Origin: an uncultured Clostridium sp.
GTDB taxonomy: Bacteria; Bacillota; Clostridia; TANB77; CAG-508
Reading direction: 5' to 3'
DNA: 64,000 nucleotides
Assembly (NCBI GenBank): GCA_900553015.1
Contig: USBY01000004.1
Coordinates: forward strand, 56,004-120,003
Position 1 is the stretch's first letter. The number at the start of each line of letters is the position of its first letter. The notes beneath the pieces are model-generated. The model did no database searches, was not told where the DNA came from, and worked only from the letters and a program-made list of their open reading frames with translations. Shown piece by piece: positions 1 through 8,481 of the stretch. The translations under genes and the position numbers were made by a program.

Positions 1-858
1 AATTCATCTGGTAGAGCAAATATAATTGCAACAACAAATGAGTATATGGAAGTAATGAATTTAACAATAAGTTCAGGACGATTGCTATCTACTATTGATT
101 TGGACAATAATAGTAAAGTTTGCTTATTAGGAAGTGATATTGCAGAAACATTATTCGAAAATGATACAGTAGCAGGAAATAGTATCAAAATAGATGGTGA
201 TAATTATACAGTAATAGGTGTTATAACTGCTACAGGTAGCTCTATGGGAAATGATATAGATAGTATGGTAATAATACCTTTTACTACTGCAAAATATTTA
301 GATTCAGATACAACAATAAATAATGTATATATAAAGGTGGAAGACGAAAACAAAATAGAGAATGCAAGCAGTAGAGTGGAAAGTTATATTATTTCAACAT
401 TAGGATTAACTACAGATGACTTTTCTGTAAGTTCTCAAGATTCTATGTTAAGTACAATGGATGAGGTAAATAATTCATTATCTATAATGCTTGGAGGAAT
501 AGCTAGTATATCTTTAATTGTAGCAGGAATTGGAGTAATGAATGTTATGCTTGTTTCTGTAACAGAAAGGACTAAAGAAATAGGTATAAGAAAAGCATTA
601 GGAGCCAAAAGAAGTGATATATTAATTCAATTTTTAATAGAGGCATTGTTATTATGTATTGTTGGTGGAATTATAGGAATTGGACTTGGAGTTGGAATAG
701 GAATGTTATTAAATCAAATGGGATATAATTTTGTTCCAGAAATTTGGATTATTTTAATTGCATTTTTCTCTAGTGTAATGATTGGATTACTATTTGGAAT
801 ATTCCCTGCATATAAAGCGTCTAAATTAAATCCGATAGATGCTTTACATACAGAGTAA
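1..858 (+). CDS. MacB-like ABC transporter permease, C-terminal part (5' end outside window)
   Basis: The frame is open from base 1, so the gene begins upstream of the window. The visible 285 residues contain the end of a MacB periplasmic core domain and then the FtsX-like permease domain. That domain has three hydrophobic segments and the family stretch GVMNVMLVSVTERTKEIGIR before the second segment. Such permeases pair with an ATPase, presumably encoded just upstream, to move peptides, lipids or antibiotics or to drive envelope processes. The genes that follow are a secreted protein, a membrane-fusion adaptor and a two-component pair, which suggests a regulated export or defence operon. The substrate cannot be read from the sequence. 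Family assignment is firm. Confidence 0.9.
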   Translation, partial: NSSGRANIIATTNEYMEVMNLTISSGRLLSTIDLDNNSKVCLLGSDIAETLFENDTVAGNSIKIDGDNYTVIGVITATGSSMGNDIDSMVIIPFTTAKYLDSDTTINNVYIKVEDENKIENASSRVESYIISTLGLTTDDFSVSSQDSMLSTMDEVNNSLSIMLGGIASISLIVAGIGVMNVMLVSVTERTKEIGIRKALGAKRSDILIQFLIEALLLCIVGGIIGIGLGVGIGMLLNQMGYNFVPEIWIILIAFFSSVMIGLLFGIFPAYKASKLNPIDALHTE

Positions 859-868
859 AGGAGGAAGT

Positions 869-1771
869 ATGAAAAAAGTAAAATTAATTAGTATTTTTTT
901 AATTGTGTTGTTATTTTTTAGTATAAGTTTTGCTTATGCAGAAAATGAACAAGATGAAATTGTATTTGCCAAAAATAGTGAAGTTGATATAACAGAAAAC
1001 ATAGAAATAATTTTAAATATAGAAAAAATAGAATATAGTAATTTCTTAGTTACAGTAGAATCAAATTTAGATATGGATCAATTAGAAGAAACAGATGAAT
1101 TAGAAGTTACAAAAAATTCGGATAATGTGCAAATAAATATAGATAAAGAAACTACTACTTTAAACCAATTAACTTTATCATATAAAATCCCAGAAAATTA
1201 TAATATTGGTGACAATATAGTTTTTAATATAAGCATAAAAAATAATGAGAGCGAAGAAGAAATTTTAAAAGTAGTAGAAATAAAAATAGTAGATAAAACA
1301 GAAGAAAACAATGAATTAAACGAAATTACGCCAAGTAATAATAATGAAAATGTAAATGATAGAAACATTAATAATGAAAATAATGAAAAAGAACAAGTAC
1401 AAGATAATTTTTCACAAAATGTAAAAATGTCTACTCAAAGTAGCTTTAGTAATGGCGCAAACGAAAGACAAAATGCTGAAACTATAACATATAATGGTTC
1501 TAGTAATAATTATTTATCAGATTTATATGTAACTGGATATGATTTTACCGAAAGTTTTAATAAAGACAATGAAACATACTTTTTAACTGTTAACAATGAT
1601 GTAAGCAGTTTAACAACTGTTGCAGTACCAGAAGAAGAAAAATCAACAGTTAAAATATATGGGAACGAAGAGATAAATGTAGGCACAAACAAAATATTAG
1701 TTACTGTAACTGCCGAAGATGGAAGCGTTAGAAATTACAGAATATATGTTACAAGACAAGAAGGAGAATAA
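869..1771 (+). CDS. secreted protein with cadherin-like beta-sandwich domain
   Basis: This 300-residue protein starts at ATG 869, chosen because AAAGGAGG lies just upstream; an in-frame ATG at 839 sits inside the preceding gene. Residues 1-25 form a signal peptide (charged MKKVK, hydrophobic core, small residues SFAYA). The middle is acidic and Asn-rich, a likely flexible linker. The last 85 or so residues (YLSDLYVTGYDF through NYRIYVTR) match the cadherin-like beta-sandwich module (Pfam Cadherin-like b5 type) often found on clostridial surface proteins. No LPXTG or transmembrane anchor is visible. It lies between the permease and the adaptor gene, so it may be an extracytoplasmic accessory of the transporter. 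Function is inferred from context only. Confidence 0.8.
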   Translation: MKKVKLISIFLIVLLFFSISFAYAENEQDEIVFAKNSEVDITENIEIILNIEKIEYSNFLVTVESNLDMDQLEETDELEVTKNSDNVQINIDKETTTLNQLTLSYKIPENYNIGDNIVFNISIKNNESEEEILKVVEIKIVDKTEENNELNEITPSNNNENVNDRNINNENNEKEQVQDNFSQNVKMSTQSSFSNGANERQNAETITYNGSSNNYLSDLYVTGYDFTESFNKDNETYFLTVNNDVSSLTTVAVPEEEKSTVKIYGNEEINVGTNKILVTVTAEDGSVRNYRIYVTRQEGE

Positions 1772-1772
1772 A

Positions 1773-2396
1773 GTGAAAAGTATAGATAAAATAAAAATAA
1801 TTATTATAATTTTATTAATAATTATTTTAGGAATAATGTTATTAAAATATAATAGCAAAACAGAGAATAATTTTAATATGAAAGAAAGTAATATCGAAGC
1901 TGTTAGTGGTGAAGCTACTGCTGAAAACGAGACTATTGTTACAAGTAAAACACAGATACAATCAGCACTAACAGAAAATATTTCTTTACATGCAACATAT
2001 TATTTAGAAGAAATTTATGTACAAACAAATGAAAGTATAAAACAAGGTGAAGCTATTTTAAAATATACAAATGGAGAATATTTGACAGCTCCTTACGATT
2101 GTGTTATTAATGAAATAAATATTCCAGATATTGGAACTATATGTAAAAATGACAATTATATTAATATATCTTCAACAAATAGATTACAAGTTACAATGAA
2201 TATTAGTGAAGATATTATTAATCAAATATATATAGGTCAACCAGCTGATATTACTATTACTTCATTGGATGAAAGCGTAACTGGAAATATAACCAATATT
2301 AGTAGTACAGCTAGCAATGGAAATTTTACTGTATTAATAGAATTTGAAAATAGTTCTGATATAAAAATAGGTATGTCAGCTACTGTAAAAATATAA
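1773..2396 (+). CDS. membrane-fusion (HlyD/MacA-like) adaptor protein
   Basis: The protein has 207 residues. GTG 1773 is chosen because AAGGAG overlaps the previous stop codon. Residues 5-25 are a membrane anchor. A biotinyl/lipoyl-like hairpin follows (SIKQGEAILKY, then a Gly/Pro-bounded strand pair), and then a beta-barrel segment ending in GMSATVKI, which is typical of RND/MacA adaptor proteins. It is shorter than usual for the family because the coiled-coil hairpin is almost absent. In monoderm bacteria such adaptors link MacB-type permeases to extracellular partners. The one-base gap after the cadherin-like gene indicates an operon and probable translational coupling. Confidence 0.8.
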   Translation: MKSIDKIKIIIIILLIIILGIMLLKYNSKTENNFNMKESNIEAVSGEATAENETIVTSKTQIQSALTENISLHATYYLEEIYVQTNESIKQGEAILKYTNGEYLTAPYDCVINEINIPDIGTICKNDNYINISSTNRLQVTMNISEDIINQIYIGQPADITITSLDESVTGNITNISSTASNGNFTVLIEFENSSDIKIGMSATVKI

Positions 2397-2415
2397 TAAT
2401 TAGTGGGTGGATGTT

Positions 2416-3084
2416 ATGAAGATTTTAATTGTAGAAGATGATAAAATATTATCAGAAACAATTAAACAGGTGCTACAAGAGGATTATGAAACATATCAAG
2501 AATATGATGGAAAAAGTGGTTTATTAGCAGCTAAATTAGATATATATGATTTAATAATTTTAGATTTAATGCTTCCTGAAATGAATGGATATGATGTTTT
2601 AAAAAGACTAAGGGAGTTAAAAATACTTACTCCTGTTTTAATCTTAACAGCTAGGGACGATATTAACGACAAAGTAAAAGGATTAAAGATTGGTGCAGAT
2701 GATTATTTAGTAAAACCATTTGAAAGTGAAGAACTTTTAGCAAGAATTAGTGCAATAATACGTAGAACAAAAGGAAATTATAAATTAAATAGTTTAAACT
2801 TCAAGGATTTAGAAATGAATTTAAATAGTAGAACTGTAAAAATTAATGGAGAAGAAGTAAACTTACAGGGGAAACAGTTTGATATATTAGAATATTTAAT
2901 TAGCTATAAGAACACAATAATAACAAAAGAACAAATATTTGATAAAATTTGGGGTTTTAATTCTGATACCACTACAAATGTTGTAGAAGTATATGCAAGT
3001 GGCTTAAGGAAAATATTAAAAAAATATGATTATGATAAATATTTAAAAACAATTCGTGGTGTTGGATATATGCTAACTGATTAG
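2416..3084 (+). CDS. OmpR/PhoB-family response regulator
   Basis: The regulator has 222 residues. ATG 2416 follows a GGGTGG ribosome site. An N-terminal receiver domain has the acidic pocket D8/D9, phospho-acceptor D50 within LIILDLMLP, and the conserved Lys in VKPF. The C-terminal half is a winged-helix DNA-binding domain ending in TIRGVGYML, the signature of the OmpR class. The partner kinase begins 7 bases downstream. By analogy with similar operons, the pair probably controls the upstream MacB-like transporter genes, but no operator was identified. Confidence 0.95.
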   Translation: MKILIVEDDKILSETIKQVLQEDYETYQEYDGKSGLLAAKLDIYDLIILDLMLPEMNGYDVLKRLRELKILTPVLILTARDDINDKVKGLKIGADDYLVKPFESEELLARISAIIRRTKGNYKLNSLNFKDLEMNLNSRTVKINGEEVNLQGKQFDILEYLISYKNTIITKEQIFDKIWGFNSDTTTNVVEVYASGLRKILKKYDYDKYLKTIRGVGYMLTD

Positions 3085-3091
3085 GAGAAAT

Positions 3092-4348
3092 ATGGAAACG
3101 GAAAAATATATAAAAAGAAATTTAGTAAAAAATACAATCATTAATTTTATAATATTTACGATTATACTATTATTATTTGATATTATAATCTATAACCAGG
3201 TAACAGGTTCTTTGTTAAAAAATGTAGATGAACAATTAAAAAATTCAGAAAGAATATTTTTAAGTAGACCAAATAATGATAACAAAGAACCAAGAAATGG
3301 TAGGGAACTAGAAGATGAAGATTTTAGTCCTAGATTAATAAATATTATAAGAGATGAGAATGGAGAAATAGAAGACACACAAGGCTTGGGAAATTTGGCT
3401 GATTTTTCTGATGATATAAAATTTGATAAAAACAATTTGAATAATATTTATAACTTGAAAATTAATAATATATATAATTATAGAGCTATAAATATTAAAA
3501 TTAATGCAGATGGCAGTCAAAAATATATGCAAATTTTAATAAATATAGATGGCGAAACAACCACTATGTCTAACATAATAAGCATACTTGTTTTAGCTAC
3601 AATAATATTAATTTTAATTTCGATAGTGGTAAGCTATATTTTATCTAAAAGAAATATAAAACCAATAGTAAAGATGTATAACAAGCAAACAGAATTTGTA
3701 CAAAATGCTTCTCATGAGCTTAGAACACCACTTACAATTATTCAAGCCAAACAGGAATTGTTGTTAAAGAGTCCAAACGCAAAAATAATTGATAAATCAG
3801 AAGATATAAATTTGACATTAAAAGAAACAAAAAGGCTTACTAAGATGATAAAAGAATTAATGGATTTAGCAAGAGCAGATGAAGGAAATTATAAAATTGA
3901 TAAAAGTGATGTTTATATTGATAAATTAATAGAAGAAGTTACTCTTCCATATAAAGAATTAGCAAATATCCAAGATAAAGAATTTATATTAGATTTAAAT
4001 TATAATGGAGCAATAAAAGGTAATAGAAATAAACTTATCGAATTAATTATAATCATTTTGGATAATGCCATAAAGTATACGACAGCCGGCGATAAAATAG
4101 AGATAAAAACATATTCAAAAGATAGGAAATGTTGTATAGAAATTAAAGATACAGGCATCGGTGTTGACGAAAAGGATATAAAATATATTTTTGATAGGTT
4201 TTATAGAGCAGATAAAGCTCGTTCTAAAGAAACTGGAGGTACAGGTTTAGGATTATCAATTGCACAAACAATTGTAAAAATGCATTCTGGAACAATTAAA
4301 GCTACACATACTAAACCAAAGGGATTGACGATTTTAATGAAAATGTAA
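3092..4348 (+). CDS. sensor histidine kinase (HisKA/HATPase)
   Basis: The kinase has 418 residues. Transmembrane helices at about 13-33 and 162-185 enclose an extracytoplasmic sensor loop of roughly 125 residues that resembles no ligand domain I recognise. The phospho-acceptor His is H208 in SHELRTPLT. The ATP-binding domain shows the N box (DNAIKY), G1 (DTGIGV), F box (FDRFYRAD) and G2 (GTGLGLSIA). There is no clear HAMP domain; the second helix runs almost directly into the dimerisation domain. It is paired with the regulator immediately upstream. Confidence 0.95.
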   Translation: METEKYIKRNLVKNTIINFIIFTIILLLFDIIIYNQVTGSLLKNVDEQLKNSERIFLSRPNNDNKEPRNGRELEDEDFSPRLINIIRDENGEIEDTQGLGNLADFSDDIKFDKNNLNNIYNLKINNIYNYRAINIKINADGSQKYMQILINIDGETTTMSNIISILVLATIILILISIVVSYILSKRNIKPIVKMYNKQTEFVQNASHELRTPLTIIQAKQELLLKSPNAKIIDKSEDINLTLKETKRLTKMIKELMDLARADEGNYKIDKSDVYIDKLIEEVTLPYKELANIQDKEFILDLNYNGAIKGNRNKLIELIIIILDNAIKYTTAGDKIEIKTYSKDRKCCIEIKDTGIGVDEKDIKYIFDRFYRADKARSKETGGTGLGLSIAQTIVKMHSGTIKATHTKPKGLTILMKM

Positions 4349-4351
4349 TAG

Positions 4352-4380
4352 TTGCCAAATTAACGTAAATGTGTTATAAT
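4352..4380 (+). promoter_or_regulatory. sigma-A-type promoter of the 4478 gene
   Basis: TTGCCA at 4352-4357 and a perfect TATAAT at 4375-4380 are separated by 17 bases. The site lies just after the kinase stop codon, so the next gene is transcribed separately. Confidence 0.75.
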
Positions 4381-4384
4381 ATTT

Positions 4385-4455
4385 AGCGCACTAAAAGTAG
4401 GAAAGGAACAAATATATAATGAAGTTATTTCATGTAGATTTTGTTCTAGTGCGTT
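4385..4455 (+). promoter_or_regulatory. structured 5' leader (three stacked stems) before the ribosome site
   Basis: AGCGCACTA (4385-4393) pairs with TAGTGCGTT (4447-4455). Inside it GAACAAA (4406-4412) pairs with TTTGTTC (4440-4446), and inside that ATGAA pairs with TTCAT (4419-4433). The fold begins where transcription should start and ends six bases before the GAAAGGAGG ribosome site. No U-run follows, so it is not a terminator. It matches no riboswitch I know. Confidence 0.5.
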
Positions 4456-4477
4456 GATGCGAAAGGAGGACATAAGA

Positions 4478-4888
4478 ATGAAGACAGCATGGTATAGTAG
4501 TAACGCATCAGTTGAAGAAATTGTGAAGGTACTTAAAATGTATCCTTCATACAAAACAAGTATTTTTGAGGATATAGTTTCACAGAAAGAGAAAATCTAT
4601 CTAAACAATCCAAAAGAATTTGATGGAAGTGAGGAGCTATTCGAAAGCTTACATGAGGTAGCAGAACTACCAAATCGAATTCTAAGTGGATATACGTATA
4701 GAAATATTTTCTCTGTACTAAAAAAATCTAAAATCAAAAAAGAATATTTGTTGGAACTATATGAAAACTATATTGGTAGTGCAAGACCGATATGGGTAGT
4801 CGAAGATTTTGATGGTCCAGCAATTGTTGCAAAACAGTATGGACCATATATGATTATTTTCTTTAACGAAAACCCGAAGGATTATTAA
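4478..4888 (+). CDS. hypothetical protein (136 aa)
   Basis: I do not recognise this protein. ATG 4478 is fixed by GAAAGGAGG eight bases upstream; a TTG at 4454 in the same frame lies inside the leader fold. The product is soluble, without signal peptide or membrane helix, and mixes Glu/Lys-rich helices with a more beta-like C-terminus (RPIWVVEDFDGPAIVAKQYG, then YMIIFF). Base composition is less A-rich than the neighbours. It has its own promoter, a structured leader and a terminator that overlaps its last codons, so it is a self-contained transcription unit between unrelated genes. Confidence 0.75.
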   Translation: MKTAWYSSNASVEEIVKVLKMYPSYKTSIFEDIVSQKEKIYLNNPKEFDGSEELFESLHEVAELPNRILSGYTYRNIFSVLKKSKIKKEYLLELYENYIGSARPIWVVEDFDGPAIVAKQYGPYMIIFFNENPKDY

Positions 4889-4900
4889 TCCTTCGGGTTT
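4870..4900. terminator. bidirectional intrinsic terminator overlapping a stop codon
   Basis: A 14-bp perfect stem has its left arm at 4870-4883, a 3-base loop, and its right arm at 4887-4900. U-runs follow on both strands, so it serves the + gene ending at 4888 and the convergent - gene ending at 4911. The stop codon of the + gene lies at the loop. Confidence 0.9.
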
Positions 4901-4910
4901 TCCAATTATA

Positions 4911-5681
4911 TTAATACACATCATATGAAAAAGCTGTAACACCTTTATCATCATATATTGTTAATCTAAAATATTTTGAATATTCATCTTGATAAGTATA
5001 ATTCCAATAACCTAAGCTATCTGCACGATAAGAATCTTTTGGTTCACCATATGCATTTATTACATCTTGTAAAGAACTACCATTATGAATACCTTTTGGT
5101 AATGTAAAAGATGCTGGTGTTTCATCATCATCTACGAAAGCATTATCTACTTCGAATGACCAGATATTACATTCTGTTATATCTTTAATAGTATTAGAAT
5201 CATTTATGAATCCTATTCTTACAGTAGAATCAAAATTTGGATTTTCTAGGCTTATTGTACCAGAAACTTTATTTCCTGGATTCATAACATAGCCATTTGC
5301 ATATCCATAATCTGCTAGATCAAATGTCCATCCATCATTTTTTAAATCTGAATAAGGGAAATATAGTTTATAAGCTTTATTGTTAAATATAAACTCACAA
5401 TCTTTCCAATCGTCAGATATATTACCAGCAGAAACTGGTTGAGTATTAGTTGTACTAGTATTTGCAGTTTCATTAGAAGATGAAGTATCTTCTCTTGTTT
5501 CATTTTCTGCAACAACTTGAGAATTTGTGTTAGCAACTGTTGCTGAATTTTCGTTTTTATCAGATTTCATTACAAAGAATAAAACTGTTCCAAAGATAAG
5601 CATAAGTACGATTACAACAGCAAGAATTATAATAACTACTGTTGAAACACTTATACCTTTTTTAGCATTATTTTCTGCCAT
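4911..5681 (-). CDS. membrane-anchored extracytoplasmic protein of unknown function
   Basis: The protein has 256 residues, with a strong AAAGGGGG site before its ATG. Residues about 10-37 are a single membrane helix after a short basic cytoplasmic start. A Ser/Thr/Asn-rich linker (about 40-85) precedes a globular domain of about 170 residues rich in aromatic residues and Asp (for example DWKDCEFIFNNKAYKLYFPY and GYWNYTYQDEYSKYFRLTIY). The pattern suggests a surface-exposed beta-rich domain, as seen in clostridial proteins of unknown function that often carry such a tail. I cannot name the domain. The gene is transcribed toward 4888 and shares its terminator. Confidence 0.8.
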   Translation of the reverse strand: MAENNAKKGISVSTVVIIILAVVIVLMLIFGTVLFFVMKSDKNENSATVANTNSQVVAENETREDTSSSNETANTSTTNTQPVSAGNISDDWKDCEFIFNNKAYKLYFPYSDLKNDGWTFDLADYGYANGYVMNPGNKVSGTISLENPNFDSTVRIGFINDSNTIKDITECNIWSFEVDNAFVDDDETPASFTLPKGIHNGSSLQDVINAYGEPKDSYRADSLGYWNYTYQDEYSKYFRLTIYDDKGVTAFSYDVY

Positions 5682-5905
5682 AAAAAGTCCCCCTTTAAAA
5701 ATTTTTTTATAATATGATTCTATTTGAAAAAAATTGATTAGTCAATAAGTATAAATATTACTTTTATATTACATAGAAATGCAAATAAAATTTTAAAAAT
5801 GCAAGAAAAATGAAGAGAAACTTTAAAATAATAAAAAACGAGGGAATTATTAAAAATCAAATTTAAAAGAAAGCTAAAGTAGACAAAATTGAGTATTATT
5901 TGAAT

Positions 5906-5934
5906 TTGGCAAAATAAACCAATGCCAGTATAAT
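5906..5934 (+). promoter_or_regulatory. promoter of the OLE-like RNA
   Basis: TTGGCA (5906-5911) and TATAAT (5929-5934) are 17 bases apart. This places the start of transcription near 5941, at the beginning of the large non-coding segment. Confidence 0.75.
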
Positions 5935-6273
5935 ATATATCAATGGTGCATTATTCTAGTCGTACAAACTTTACGAGGGTGGGGCTAAAAATCCACTAAA
6001 GAGCACATCGTTGAAGTTTCTTAGTATTGCGCGAAATGCCAGTTTTGTGTGGTGCTAGGGAGTAAAGAAATTAGGGTATTATATAATGGCATATATAAAA
6101 CTCCCTGATTTCGTGGAGGCTTAGATAGCGCAATTTAGTATAAATATAGGGAACAAAATCTATATTATATATCTAATTTTGCAATATTTGAGTATAACCT
6201 ATGTTGAGTGCCAAGACACAAAATACATAGTGTAGCTTGTCTCGAGTGAATATATTGGGATTAATACGAAAAG

Positions 6274-6303
6274 AATAAATTTATTTGGCCAAATAAATTT
6301 ATT
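6274..6303. repeat. 30-base perfect palindrome inside the OLE-like RNA
   Basis: Two 15-base arms centred on GGCC (AATAAATTTATTTGG and its complement) would fold into a long terminal helix of the RNA, probably in a variable region. Confidence 0.85.
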
Positions 6304-6572
6304 TTATATTATGAAATTATATTTGCAAAAAAGACTAGTAAAGAGTATTTGTATGTTAAGGAAAACTTCTAGAATGTTTGCTTACATAAAAGCAAGGAAG
6401 TTTAAGGATTAAGGTACAGATTTAAGTGGTGATCTGGTGTCTATTGTGATATATAGATGTTCTTCTTAAACGGAAACGGTTCTAACAGTAATGTTAAGCG
6501 AAGAATAGAGAAATTCAACCAGACCTAAACTGTAAAATTTACTTAAGCTTTTACCATTAAAAACAATTAAAA

Positions 6573-6595
6573 AGGCAGAGCTATCTGCCTTCTTT
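6573..6595 (+). terminator. intrinsic terminator after the OLE-like RNA
   Basis: GGCAGA (6574-6579) and TCTGCC (6584-6589) flank a GCTA loop, followed by TTCTTT. The T-run is short, so some read-through into the oapA-like gene is likely. Confidence 0.75.
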
Positions 6596-6673
6596 GATAT
6601 TATTTCATTATATTGCTGTATCAAAAACAAAAAATTTTGTCAGCAATTTAATTTTTATATAAAGAAAGGAGAA

Positions 6674-7240
6674 ATGCATAAGTTTATTTTATGCAAAAAT
6701 AGAATGAAAGATAAAAAAGACAACTCGGAAATTAAATGGTTTATAAAAGTATTTATAATGACTTTTGTCTTATCTATGTTATTTTCGTACATATCAGCTA
6801 ATGGAGTATCAAATTTTAGCCTATTACCAGCTGTTTTAATATTAGTATTAGTTATTTTGGTAGGTATATTTTTTGATATAGTAGGTGTTGCAGTAACTGT
6901 TGCAAATGAAAATGAATTTCATGCAAAAGCAACTAAAAAAGTAAAAGGCTCTAAAGCATCAATACAATTAATAAGAAATGCGCCAAAAGTTGCAAATATT
7001 TGTGCAGACGTAATAGGTGATATTTGTGGTGTATTAAGTGGTGCAATTAGTGCTTTAATTGCTGTAAAAATTACTGATCAATTTGGAATAAGATTTGATA
7101 TACAGTTTATAATAAGTGCTTTAGTTTCTGCTTTAACAGTTGGTGGTAAAGCGTTGGGTAAAGGTGTTGCAAATAAAAACGCAACTAAAATTGTACATAC
7201 AGTTGGTATTGTGTTAAATAAATTTAAATTAAATAAATAA
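6674..7240 (+). CDS. oapA: OapA-like membrane protein, OLE RNA partner
   Basis: The 188-residue protein has hydrophobic segments at about 24-41, 49-73, 117-132 and 144-157. A basic central loop contains FDIVGVAVT (67-75) and then RNAPKVANICADVIGD, in which D112 and D116 form the DxxxD pattern typical of OapA. OapA binds OLE RNA and brings it to the membrane; the complex has been linked to stress and Mg2+ handling in Bacillus halodurans. The start is uncertain. ATG 6674 is only two bases from AAAGGAG, and a small hairpin (GCATAA/TTTATGC) separates this site from a second ATG at 6704, which would give a shorter, more OapA-like N-terminus. Confidence 0.82.
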   Translation: MHKFILCKNRMKDKKDNSEIKWFIKVFIMTFVLSMLFSYISANGVSNFSLLPAVLILVLVILVGIFFDIVGVAVTVANENEFHAKATKKVKGSKASIQLIRNAPKVANICADVIGDICGVLSGAISALIAVKITDQFGIRFDIQFIISALVSALTVGGKALGKGVANKNATKIVHTVGIVLNKFKLNK

Positions 7241-7247
7241 TCTTTTG

Positions 7248-7287
7248 TGGGGGTAAAATTTATAATTTTACCTCTTTTGTTTTTTAT
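7248..7287 (+). terminator. terminator after the oapA-like gene
   Basis: GGTAAAATT and AATTTTACC form a stem with a 3-base loop, followed by a T-rich run. Confidence 0.8.
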
Positions 7288-7323
7288 ATAAAATATGATA
7301 TCCTTATGCAGAGGAGGGGCAAA

Positions 7324-8481
7324 ATGAAATTTTTACATTTAGCAGATTTACATTTGGGAAAGATATTACAAGAACAATCTTTAATAGAAGACCAAGAATA
7401 TATGTTAAACCAAATTATAGGAATAATAAAAAGAGAAAATATAGAAGCAGTCTTAATATCAGGAGATGTATACGATAGAAGTGTGCCACCTGCAGAAGCT
7501 GTTAATTTGCTAGACAGCTTCTTAAGAACACTTATAAAAGAGCTAAAAATAAAAGTATTTATAATAGCTGGAAATCATGATTCAAAGGATAGATTAGCTT
7601 TTGGAAGCAAAATTTTCGAAGATGAAGGATTATATATAGAAAGTAAATATAATGGTAATTTAAGAAAAGTAGAGTTGCAGGATGAATATGGGAAATTGAA
7701 TATATATATGTTGCCATTTGTAAAAACAATAGAGGTAAAGCAATTTTTTGAGGATGACCTAGAAAACAACTATAATACAGCGATAAATAAAATAATAACA
7801 AAAGAAAAAATTGATGTAGAAGAAAGAAATATTATACTTGTTCATCAATTTGTAACTGCAGGAACTGTAGAACCAGAAAGAACAGAATCAGAAGTATTAT
7901 CATTAGGTGGAATAGAAAATGTTGATGTATCTAATTTCGAATGCTTTGATTATGTTGCAATAGGCCATGTACATAGACCACAAAAAATAGGAAGAGATAC
8001 TGCTAGGTATGCAGGTACAATGCTAAAATACTCATTTTCAGAGATTAACCACAATAAAACTGTTCCGGTTATAGAGATAAAAGAAAAAGGAAATATTAAC
8101 ATAAATTTAATTGAATTAGAACCATTGCGTGATATGAGGGAAATTAAAGGACCAATAGAGGAACTAATAAAAAAGGAAAATTATGAATCTGGCAATTTAG
8201 ATGATTATATTAAAGCTGTAATTACTAACGAAGAGCCTGTTTATGATGCTATTGGTCAAATACGAAGAATATATCCTAATACGTTAAAGCTAGAAATAAG
8301 AAATAGTAAAACAGCTGGTAGCACAGAGCAACAAGCTTTAAATCTGGAAAATATAAAAAAGAAAAGTGAATTAGAATTGTTTTGTGATTTTTATAAATCT
8401 CAAAATAATATAGATTTAGATGAAAACGAAACAGAAATTATTAAGAATATAATTTCGGAGGTGAAACATGAAACCGATTAA
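7324..8481 (+). CDS. sbcD: exonuclease subunit SbcD
   Basis: The protein has 385 residues. ATG 7324 follows GAGGAGGGG; an upstream in-frame ATG at 7306 overlaps that site. All phosphoesterase motifs of the Mre11/SbcD family are visible: HLADLHLGK, SGDVYDRSVPP, GNHDSKDRL, LVHQFVT and GHVHRPQ, which bind the two Mn2+ ions. With SbcC it forms an ATP-dependent nuclease that opens hairpins and trims DNA ends during repair. Its stop overlaps the start of sbcC by 14 bases, so the two are translationally coupled. Confidence 0.97.
   Translation: MKFLHLADLHLGKILQEQSLIEDQEYMLNQIIGIIKRENIEAVLISGDVYDRSVPPAEAVNLLDSFLRTLIKELKIKVFIIAGNHDSKDRLAFGSKIFEDEGLYIESKYNGNLRKVELQDEYGKLNIYMLPFVKTIEVKQFFEDDLENNYNTAINKIITKEKIDVEERNIILVHQFVTAGTVEPERTESEVLSLGGIENVDVSNFECFDYVAIGHVHRPQKIGRDTARYAGTMLKYSFSEINHNKTVPVIEIKEKGNININLIELEPLRDMREIKGPIEELIKKENYESGNLDDYIKAVITNEEPVYDAIGQIRRIYPNTLKLEIRNSKTAGSTEQQALNLENIKKKSELELFCDFYKSQNNIDLDENETEIIKNIISEVKHETD

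Larger units (their letters stand above)
5941..6595 (+). ncRNA. ole: OLE-type large non-coding RNA
   Basis: About 610-650 bases between a promoter and an intrinsic terminator hold no open frame of useful length, yet are far less A-rich than the surrounding spacers and full of G-rich motifs and pairings. Examples are GATCTGGT near 6434 with ACCAGACC near 6520, a GAAA-capped helix near 6470, and a 30-base perfect palindrome at 6274-6303. The next gene encodes an OapA-like membrane protein. The OLE family (ornate large extremophilic RNA) is about 600 nt long, occurs in Bacillota and lies directly upstream of oapA; its RNA-protein complex sits at the membrane. Size, position and partner all fit. 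I could not align it to the family model, so the name rests on architecture and neighbour. Confidence 0.82.

Noticed and set aside
5941..6595. tmRNA, RNase P or 6S RNA
   Set aside because: No tRNA-like ends with CCA, no tag frame and no RNase P conserved cores were seen; length and the OapA-like neighbour fit OLE better.
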